From assembly GCA_951799405.1 (NCBI GenBank), contig OX637356.1, forward strand, positions 15,027,229-15,091,228: a DNA stretch of 64,000 nucleotides, read 5' to 3'. The first letter of the stretch is position 1, and each line of letters begins with the position of its first letter. The notes beneath the pieces were generated by a model. That model had not been told where the DNA came from and did no database searches. It worked only from the letters and a program-made list of their open reading frames with translations. This DNA comes from Agapetus fuscipes (taxonomy: Eukaryota; Arthropoda; Insecta; Trichoptera; Glossosomatidae). Both the position numbers and the translations under genes were made by a program. Below, piece by piece: positions 55,429 through 64,000 of the stretch.

Positions 55429-58214
55429 GCTGCTATGGATGAGATCAGATGTGAAGTTGCATGCTTGGGAGAAGTTGTATGTAATGAACAATGCGCACAG
55501 GTGGCAGGAGTAGCATAGGCATTGTGTGCTGTGGGATCACTACGACGCTTACAGTGCAGGGATTTCCTCAGAGAGAGCTGGGCGGGACTTTGTCTTATCT
55601 TGTCCTGTCTTGTATAACAATCATTACAAGTTCAATCTTAATTAATTGTGAATAGTAAAACCATTGTAGCCGTATTGCAGACTAGGAGAGTTGTATTGCA
55701 GACTAGGAGAGTTGTATTCAACTGTTGCACAATATAATTTTGTACAAGACAACCCAGAATAACGGGGAATAAATTCTAGCAGAAATGAAATATTTTATTT
55801 GATGTAATAAGAGAGATGTTATTGTAATTGTTTACAGGGTTCAGGTATTCCACACAGTGTGTTAAGCTCTGATACAGCTTCCTGACATTGTATTGTATTA
55901 CTTATGATTAGTCCCCACCTATCTTCCTCTACTTCCACTTCACCTACTTTTGAGTCAATCTGCCAGATATATGAATAATGTATTTATTATGAAGTAAAGT
56001 ATACCTACTTGCTCTAGTTATATTTGTATATTGATATGATTATGATTCGTGTTTCCATTTTCCCCATATTCCCGTCTTCCCGAATTCCCATCCCGAGGTA
56101 CAGCAGGCCTACCCTATGACCCTATGCAGGGTCGCCGCTGACCTGAGTGTTTGCCGAGTGGGCCGCTACGATAAGGATGATGTGTGATGTGAGCGCATTG
56201 ATTATTATATAAATGATTATTGTTGTTTTTTACACTATACATAATAGACAAGGATAATGCCGTGGATGGTTTTGTAGAACACCAATTTGTAATTAATTGT
56301 TTATTTTGGAAATTACTTATCACCCTAGGGAAGTAAATGACTTGTGAGGAGTGTGGCCAGGCGTTGTGTGTGTGTGCTTGTGTTTGTCTGATGACGAGAG
56401 GGCAGAAGCAGCCCTCCCCCCCCCCCTGGGCTGTCTGTCTCGCCGAGCACTTCGCATCCCTGTAAATGTCTAACGAGTTGGGAAGGAATGTTATATCTTG
56501 AAATAAATAAAAATACAATGAAATTGTAGTCCACATAAACACTGTTTTATTAAGGTATATCCAAAAAGAAAATATTAGACAATCATCAAATATCATATTG
56601 TCGGATGGCCGGAAATATTATTTACTATAATAATATGCACTAAATTTCCACTCAGTATATCCTTATTTCACTTATTAACTGATAATCGGGCAAACAATAT
56701 TAAATTAAGCAAAGCAGGATCATTCTCTCGTGCTGCCGAGGATCATAATTTGTTGATTCAGTGTTACCTTAGATTAGATGTCAACATGTCCAACTGATTA
56801 GCTAACATTACAACTATTGTACATGAAACATTTCAAAATCAACAGTCCCTAGGGAACACCTGGCATGATCTCCTGATGAAATACATCACATCGCAAATGC
56901 ATTTCCAGGAATAAAATATATTTAATAACATATTAAAAAAAACATTATGTCGAGTAACAAAAATACTCGCCAATAAACAGTATTAGGAAAATATAATGGC
57001 GGCGAGGAGGGCGGCGGGGATGCCACCCTCCCACCCAACACTCCACGTCGCGCCTCACACGAGAACAGCAGTGGATCCTCCTTCCACTTGTGTATAGGAC
57101 ACTATAATAACACCACTAACAACATAATGATGACAATTTAAGCTTAACAGGACACTTACAATCAAGATAATCAAATGGATAACATCCTACTTAAGATTTC
57201 TGTCAGAATCAAATACAAAATATTGAAAACATGAAAGTCAAATTATTAAAACACATATTCATACATATAGAAAAGGTTCCCTTTCTAACATAAAGAACCA
57301 CAATGTAATGTAACCATGAACCAAAGATTGTTTATATTTTAGCGGGTGGCATTCCCCCTGCATATGTAGTAATCGCCAGAACAAGGGGGAGACTCCCGGC
57401 TTCAGTGTGCCTTCATCCTTCATCCTCCATCCTCCATCTCCATCCACTCCTAGCTCCTCGCTCTCTCTCTACAGGACCAAGCTACTCTCGCTACTCTTCT
57501 CTGCAGTCAGATAATATCATGGTATTGCGCTAATGACAATATAAGCCCAGTCGTAGGAAACATCAGGCAGAGATCAGTCACGTTACACAAAAGCTATTCC
57601 CTGATAGGTGCAAACAACAAAATACCAAATAAAATAATAACAGCCAATAAATACTTAAGAAAAATATTGCAACAAAATTTGGTTAAAGAACAAATTTACT
57701 CCGTCTATGTATATTTCCGAGCACGCCGCAATCCCATTTTACAGTTCTCATTCCCGCTTCATAACAACGCATCACGCTGCGGGGGGCCTTCCTAGAGAGC
57801 CCCACACAGCCAGTACTCCTCCCTCCTGCCTCCTCCGCCCTCACAGGACGGGAAGGCCTTAAAGCTATCACATGGCCAGGCGCGGCCACAGCACTTACAT
57901 CCACTAACTCCCCTTCCCTCAATCTCTCTTCTCTCTCTAATGCACTTACTCTCACTATCAGTCTGTCCTGCTCTCGACAACCCTGCCAACCGCTCTCGCA
58001 CACAATGTGCGGATTTCCATCAAAAATTTTAATATACATAATATAGTAAGTATAAAAACAAAACTCATACTGAAAATTCTAAGGCTGTGTTTGACACTAA
58101 TAATGGAATTACATATCATATACGTAAACATTAGGACGAAAATTACACATTTTAATTCAAATTGAGCTCCGGTGAAATATCAGGACATGAGTAAAGTTTG
58201 GAAGAATGGCCGGC
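55429..58214. other. Downstream of Syp, possibly its 3' UTR
   Basis: No recognisable protein or RNA gene. Short frames here lack motifs. No transposon family of the window recognised between 56100 and 58214, which is unusual for this window. Confidence 0.45.
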
Positions 58215-58390
58215 CTAGCTCCACTCGTGGAAGGCGTCGGCCTGCCAGGCGGGCTCCTGCAGGGGCTGCTGTGCAAGAGGCTGGCTACCCCAGCTGCTGC
58301 CCCCTCCCCCACTCCTCCCCGCCCCAGGGCCTCCACGGCGCTTCACATCCCCCCCTTGGTTCTGGTGACCCCCCTCCATCTTACGTTTAC
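58215..58390 (-). CDS. Syp: Syp last coding exon
   Basis: Acceptor TTTGCAG, then [19 protein letters not shown], a Gly/Ser stretch, [14 protein letters not shown] and a stop (TAG at 58217-58215). GKRK...KRR...WGSQPxAQQPL is diagnostic of the SYNCRIP/HNRNPR C-terminus. Confidence 0.93.
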
Positions 58391-61300
58391 CTGCAAACAT
58401 TCCAGCTCATTAACACCCTGTGTACAGCCACCACTGAAATAGCTATGATACTTTACTTCAGGTTGGGGTTTATACAAGCACACTTCATGGAGATAGCATC
58501 CTTTAACATTATCAGTTCAATCTGCCTAGATATGAAAAAAAACAAAACAAATGTTAAAACAATCCAATAACACAAACAAGACAAGAAAGCTACAAGGCCA
58601 ACTTGACAGCGGACTTTCTCTAATGTGAGGGCTTATAAACCCGTTAGTTATCACTCCAAGAAATATCAATTCTTCTGTTTAACTACTGAGTGTGTAATTT
58701 GTATCTAGGCATTTCATATGGCAAAAAAGTGTGTCAACATCTTGGCTAAATTATCATTATGAGGTCCAAACATTTTTGAATTTGGAACTTTTTTCACGGC
58801 GAGATGTCAGCCTTGTATAGGATTGTCCTTAGCAACCGATAACAAAATATTTGCATGTTTTTTTTCCCTAGCAGTTTGACAGGCAGGTATAGACCATGAT
58901 GTGAGTGGTAAGCATAATACCTCACACATGTAGACATTTCAATGCAGGGAGAAAGGAGAGGGTTCAAGGATTACCTTACAGGGAGGAGGGCTCTTCAGGT
59001 TATTAACAGACTTGCAAGAAATCTGTAAACAGAGGACACAGGGTGAGTTGCACACTTGTAAGAGCAGACAGGGAGTGTGTGTTGTTAGGAAGTACTTGGG
59101 TATATTCAGCCGGCTTCAATCTGTGCTGAACTCGGCGGCAAGACTAATTTTCGGGATGTCCAAATTTAATCACATTACTCCATTGTTAAACAACTGCATT
59201 GGCTTCGCTTTCCGGAGAAGGTGGTTTACTGTTCTTGTCTAATGGTTTACAAAGCTGTAAATGGTGCGGCTCCTTCACCGTTGAAATAGATTTGAGGCGC
59301 CAGACGCTAAGATCTGCGGGGTATGGAGTGGTTGGCTTAGTCCAGCCGTACTGTCAGACACGCACTAATTTTGGGGACCGCGCTTTCCGGTTTGCGGGTC
59401 CAATGGAGTGGATTTGACTACCACCTAATGTGAGGAAGGCAAAAACTGTTACTTGTACTTTTAAAGGAGCACTAACGACGCATCTTTACAAAAAATCTTA
59501 TCCGTGATTTGAGAGGGTCCTTGAGGTGTGACACACACAAAACAGCGTTATTTTAATGATGCGTACCTTATAAATAAATTATCCTTGTATATAATGTAGG
59601 TATATATATGTGTGTACCTGGCAAACTTCCCTTGGCGCGAGGATTGCCACGATGAGTTGGGTGCGCGCTGATGTGGGGGCCCGCTGTGGTAGGCTCGGCG
59701 CGTCTGCTGCGCACCCCAAGGCTGGGGGGGCGCGGCGGGGCTCCAGCGGGCGCCCCAGCGGCCCCACGGGGACGCGCCCCCGCCCCACGCCCACGTCCAC
59801 TCTACACACACACACAACATCAGCACACCTGCATCAGCCACTTCCCTCACACAGTAGAGCCCCTCCATGCAACTGAAGCGTCAGTCACCACACACAGCAA
59901 GAGCAAATGCAGTAATATTGCATCAATAAAAATACTGTATTGCATCAGGTGTAGATTAATTATTAATCGAGAATTCGCTGCCGTGTTTCTCCATTTCTTT
60001 ATGAAGAAACATTGCACAACCTTTTTGAAAGTAAGTTGCATAGAACTAAAGGTAACAATTTAGGAGTTTTTCCAAAAAATGTGGAAATTTGTTCCCTTCA
60101 ACATATTGTTGTTACTTTGGAAAGCAATCCTAGATTTCTGAGTTTGATTCTATACAGCTTCAGTATGCCTCTTTGTGTAGCGAAACTAATGTTTCACTGA
60201 ATGAACGAGGACATGTTTACATTGGCTGGACGGCTGGCAGACGCCCAAAGGCCATCATGAGAGGCTCTACTGTTTACCTTCATAAGATAAGTAGTGTTGA
60301 GATGTGACAACAACTAAAATGGCACTTAATTACTTCATGTTGTTCCAATAAAGACAAATTATGGTAACTAAATGTAAAATATTCAGAAATAATTTTAAAA
60401 ATTACAGAATACCAGGTGTGTACATTTCATAGAAGTTAAAGGACAGAAACTATTTTTTTTTTTAATAAATGTGAAATGAAACAAAAAATTAATTTTGTAA
60501 TTGGAATTGGAGTGTATTTTTTTATTATTTTGCTATAGTGGCCTCTATGAAATGTTCATCCCTGCAGAATCATATTTCAAATAAAACAATAAAAATAAAT
60601 CATAAAAATAAAGGTGATCAAGGTTAGTATGCGTTATGGTTAGTAAAGAAAAAGCATGAAAAAATAAGGAGTTACAGGTTAATGAAGAAGCGGGATTCCA
60701 AAAGCAAAAGAAGCAAACTAATGTACAAGTTAAACCAAAGCCCGTGTTACTTACTGACTCAGTGCGGTCCGAGCTAGACATACCTCCCCTACACAACCAC
60801 ATCTCATCTCAAAAGCTCACGGCTTTCAAAATATGATTCACATTTCAGAAAGAGAAATGTGTTCACATGTATAGACCAGATACTCCAGCTCTGGAGAGTT
60901 GGATTGGTCAGGTATACAGCGGGCACTTGAGGTGTGAGTGCATCAGTTGTGGCTCACCCCAAGGCCACGTGTTAAAGCAGGAGTTCTGTTACAAGGGAAG
61001 CTGTAATGTTAATGTTTGCTGAATTATTAGAAGAACAGATTAATGAAGGAGGGTGACTCTAGATGCGGATACAAAGCATGTGTTGTCATGTTACTCTCGC
61101 CAGTCCACACGTCTCCCGTCCACACACACAAGCTGCGGTGGCCTCAGCAGGCAACACCGCACTCAGGACAGGAGGGCACAAACATCTCGTCCCGTCTCTC
61201 AATTTAGTAGGCCAATTAACAACAATGATTATGAAAAACATAAAAAAAAAATTTTGCAAAATAATTTGTAAAGTGGGATGATTATAGTTATTAGGATATG

Positions 61301-64000
61301 ATTGGGAGACCCACCGGTGGAGCTCTGTTGCGGCTCTGGCGGGGAGCTGAGGGCTGCGCGGGCGCCGCAATATCAAAATACATTTCATCGTAGCGATAAT
61401 AGGGCTCGGTGTAGTTACCTCGGTACACACCGTACCCGTAATAGTCGTAATCATAATCTATAAACACACACAACAATACAGAGCCCTTTAGAACGCAAAG
61501 CCAAAACATCCTCCCTCGTCCCTCGTCCCACACCCCACCCCCACACACACCCTAACTACCCCGTCTACATCTCTCCAAGGCCGCCTCACATTGTTCATCT
61601 GGCAACATGTGTTGCCCTGCAATAACCATTTACATCCAAGGTCTGCTGAGCTTCCATTTGGGTGAATGCTGGATGATCCGAGAGCCCTCGCACAATTACT
61701 GTCCACAGGTGGTGGGCATGCGGCCATTGCACTTGTGAAGAAATGGAAGCCCAGCATATCTGCTGGTGACATCATGACATTATATTAGCTTCATTCCTTG
61801 ACTTATAGGTTGGTATGAGGCTGACCACCCATACTGTAAAAAATGGTTCACTTTGCCAATGTCACCCCTGTTTCAGGGAATGCCGGCAAGAGTTGCAGGG
61901 CTTATGTTCATTTGAGGTTTGGATTTTATTTGTAAGTACACAATCAGCATTTGTAAGCGCGAACCACACGTGTTTGTTTGTGGGCATACATCTGAGAGCT
62001 TTGAATGAATATATCCTTGCAACTTAGATTATAGATTATAGACCAGAACTCTACACAAGATATCAAGCACTCACAACTCAATGCATGTTAAGTCAACAAT
62101 TTCATTCTGGTTTATTTAAACAAAGTAGTCACTACCCCTCTAGTGTTATTGAGACAGAGAGTAAACAATAAACTTATCCATAATCACATTACAGGAGGAA
62201 GTGCTCTGCTCTACGTTAGGTTATCATCAGCAACAATGTACACATTATCCATATTCAAGCTAACGGGAACAAAATACATGGGAAGGCATTACGCCGCTAA
62301 CCTTTCCTAAATAATAATTAATATTATGGTAAAGGTAATTAAGGTTTCTGTGTATTTGAATCCTTTATCTATTGAGCAACATTTGTAAGAGGAAAGCCTC
62401 ACACCCCAGCTAGGGAAACCTCACCAACTCCCACATGCAGGGGAAGCACACCTCCTCAGGGAGGCACACACACGGCAACATCACTAGTCACTCTCACTCC
62501 CACACACACACCGAGGTAGAGCACACACACACAAGGAGAAGCATGCAACATTAATATGTATTAGTAAATGGAGGGAAACCAGGGGGAAGTCTCCATCTGA
62601 AAAATATCATTGGAAAGGAAAAGATTAGTAGCGATGAAGAGTGAGTGAGAGTAAGTGTTAGGGACATTAGAGGTTATTATGCACGGTGATGGCATGGCGG
62701 AGGAAGCAGCGGGGCGGGCACTCACCGTAGTCATCTCTGTCCAGCTGGTTGCGCCCGGGGCCGCCGGGTCTGGAGCTGCGCACCAGCATGCCGTGAGAGG
62801 GGGAGCACCTGCACATACAGCTTACATGAGACACGCACTCTTCTCTCAACAATCATAAACAACTATGGCAGAACTGCAATCATCCTAACTCACAACTAAC
62901 CAAACCACTAATTATCCCAATCGCCTTCACAACAAAAAGAGTTTTGTAAAATAATAACTTTGTGTATGCACGCCATCGCTCCGTGAAGCTAGTGCAGTCT
63001 CAGGACAACATTAGTGGGATAATCACAGTGCAGTACTTCTTCCAGTCAGAGGGTTATTTAGTTTGTGAAAATGCTTCATCGTTCATCCTGGCTAGGAGAC
63101 CCAACTACCTGAATGCACTCCGTCCCCATTTGCTTGAGATAATGTTGGTTCCCCACTCACCCTCCCCTCCCATGCATCATGTGGGTCAGCCTCCTCTCCC
63201 TGGCGCGCAGCATCTCTTCCTTCTTCTTCTTGTCGGACGGAGGCTTTGCTAAGGATACTTCAATCAGGGCCCCGCCCATCTCTTTCCCATCTAGGTCTCG
63301 CATAGCCTGCAGGAACACAAGCAGAGTCAGTCGCTATTCATTACAATAACAATAGCTGAGAAATGAAGATGAGCCCTTGCTGGCATGCAGCCTACCTTCA
63401 CCGCATTGTCTCTGTCCTCAAAGTGAACAAAGGCGTAGTCTTTCAATTTTTTTACACGCTCCACCTTCCCGTAACCCTCAAACTCATTTTTCAGGGACTC
63501 TTCGGACGTGTCTTGGGTTAAATTTCGAACGTACAAAACTTTGACCTGCAACAAACAAATAATGAATAACTCGACACATGTTCCTTGCACGGTGAGATGA
63601 AGTTGATATAAGAAATTATACTCTTTTTAAAAACACAGAATTTTATTTTCACAAATTGAGTGTTTATTTCACCTCAAGTACTTTCAATTTGCTTACGTCA
63701 TTATCAAGAGGACACTATTACAAAATTGACAAGACAAAAACCATAGAGAAATAAAAATAATGAGTTACGACAAAGAGGTACAATTGGGTAATAACAAATG
63801 TGAAACAGCAGGAATTTGAACATTGATCAAACCATAATTAGAATTTTTGTGTTATGGATTTCCAAAGTTTCGAGGGCAATCAATTGTCTGCCCTTGCATC
63901 CGGAATGGAGAACCCTGACAACATCATTATTGAATGTTGAAGAATAGTTGAAGTTGCTACATATGTCATGTATGTTGTGGCTCACCTTGCTCATGGTGGA
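58215..64000 (-). CDS. Syp: Syncrip / hnRNP Q-R family RNA-binding protein, C-terminal part (gene span, 7 exons, continues past the right edge)
   Basis: Exons on the - strand, in order: 64000-63986 (partial), 63545-63396, 63306-63161, 62808-62726, 61457-61315, 59801-59618, 58390-58215. All introns are GT-AG and the phases join throughout. The product has the start of RRM3 ([16 protein letters not shown] as RNP2 region, then [10 protein letters not shown] as RNP1), the RRM3 end and basic helix ([18 protein letters not shown]), a [12 protein letters not shown] segment, an [15 protein letters not shown]-rich stretch and a [12 protein letters not shown] tail. These are landmarks of vertebrate SYNCRIP/HNRNPR and Drosophila Syp, which bind mRNAs and control stability, transport and translation in neurons and germ line. 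RRM1 and RRM2 must lie to the right of the window. Several introns carry transposons. Confidence 0.93.
59090..59512 (+). mobile_element. CR1/L2-like LINE C-terminal fragment in Syp intron
   Basis: Frames read [38 protein letters not shown], and [18 protein letters not shown], with frameshifts. This is the common end of CR1/L2-type ORF2. Confidence 0.7.
59618..59801 (-). CDS. Syp: Syp exon: RG/Pro-rich region
   Basis: 61 codons beginning [16 protein letters not shown] and ending AKGSLP. Acceptor TGTGTGTAG, donor GTACAC. The phase fits on both sides. RG repeats are expected here, but the Pro-rich second half is less conserved. Confidence 0.75.
59920..61314. other. Syp intron, no further feature
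   Basis: AT-rich intron sequence without recognised repeat. Confidence 0.5.
61315..61457 (-). CDS. Syp: Syp exon: DYDYYGYG segment
   Basis: Acceptor TTATAG, donor GTGGGT. Encodes [19 protein letters not shown] and [11 protein letters not shown], like the Tyr/Gly-rich part of SYNCRIP. An internal GTAAC after YRG is a possible alternative donor. Confidence 0.88.
61795..62040 (+). mobile_element. LINE-A 3' UTR copy in Syp intron
   Basis: Near-consensus repeat in antisense to Syp, tail TTAGATTATAGATTATAG. Confidence 0.8.
62726..62808 (-). CDS. Syp: Syp exon: linker ending RNQLDRDDY
   Basis: 83 bases, acceptor GTGCAG, donor GTGAGT. Encodes [20 protein letters not shown] and QLDRDDY. It joins the next exon to give [11 protein letters not shown]. 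Recognised by phase and by the following motif. Confidence 0.85.
63161..63306 (-). CDS. Syp: Syp exon: end of RRM3 and basic region
   Basis: Acceptor CCTGCAG, donor GTGAGT. Encodes [20 protein letters not shown] and [19 protein letters not shown]. The last RRM3 strand and the Lys/Arg-rich helix match the family. Confidence 0.93.
63396..63545 (-). CDS. Syp: Syp exon: first part of RRM3
   Basis: Exactly 50 codons. Acceptor TTGCAG, donor GTAGGC. Contains VKVLYVRNL (RNP2) and [16 protein letters not shown] (RNP1). Confidence 0.95.
63672..63711 (-). ncRNA. Hammerhead-like motif in Syp intron, core changed
   Basis: Helix I CCTC/GAGG, TTGATAA in place of CTGANGA, GAAA, GTACTT. Same scaffold at 31122-31164 (-) and 31835-31874 (+). 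Confidence 0.35.
63986..64000 (-). CDS. Syp: Syp exon (partial, cut by window edge)
   Basis: Fifteen coding bases (STMSK) followed by donor GTGAGC. They join in phase to VKVLYVRNL, matching the residues before RRM3 in the family. Confidence 0.8.

Noticed and set aside
56114..56596. 160-codon - strand frame as a gene
   Set aside because: Low-complexity mixture with no motif; overlaps probable Syp 3' region.
61086..61300. Further Syp exon from the 122-codon - strand frame
   Set aside because: It extends past a good donor at 61315 and its 61086-61300 part has no family similarity.

Overview
This 64 kb window is animal nuclear DNA, most likely from an arthropod and probably an insect. It has AT-rich sequence, GT-AG introns of 0.1 to about 2.5 kb or more, and a very dense load of mobile elements. 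No CRISPR, operon or bacterial feature is present. I cannot name the species. A run of 200 Ns (50402-50601) marks an assembly gap.

Two host genes are supported. (1) On the + strand, twelve exons from 35177 to 48054 encode five consecutive CUB domains and one LDL-receptor class A module. This is the architecture of the LEV-10 / SOL-1 / Neto group of synaptic receptor auxiliary proteins. All splice phases fit, and the 5' part (signal peptide) is missing. One candidate upstream exon lies at 23418-23513. (2) On the - strand, seven exons from the right edge (64000) down to 58215 encode the C-terminal half of Syncrip/hnRNP Q-R (insect Syp): end of RRM2 linker, RRM3, the basic linker, the DYDYYGYG segment, an RG-rich stretch and the conserved [12 protein letters not shown] tail.

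Nearly everything else is transposon. 0-3.3 kb holds LINE 3' ends, a tRNA-SINE and a Harbinger-type MITE. 3.87-11.59 kb is one Transib element with a CACAGTG terminus and CGGCG target duplication; it has been invaded by a Harbinger-like element and by an LTR retrotransposon whose RT-integrase region is replaced by an inverted LTR. 11.6-35 kb is a mosaic of LINE 3' ends, three or four tRNA-derived SINE families, hAT elements and palindromic foldback elements. 35-48 kb is the CUB gene with TE-filled introns, including a 5S rRNA-SINE fusion. 48-56 kb is intergenic with an hAT remnant, a pogo-like MITE and SINEs. 56-64 kb is Syp and its 3' side.

Two patterns recur through the window. A common ~265-bp repeat (about 20 copies) turns out to be the 3' UTR of an RTE-like LINE, because it lies directly downstream of the LINE reading frame in several copies. 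About fifteen short motifs inside foldback elements share the scaffold of a minimal hammerhead ribozyme (CUGANGA, stem II, GAAA, short loop, NUH, helix I), at least one with all core bases intact. This resembles what is known from Penelope-like elements and retrozymes.
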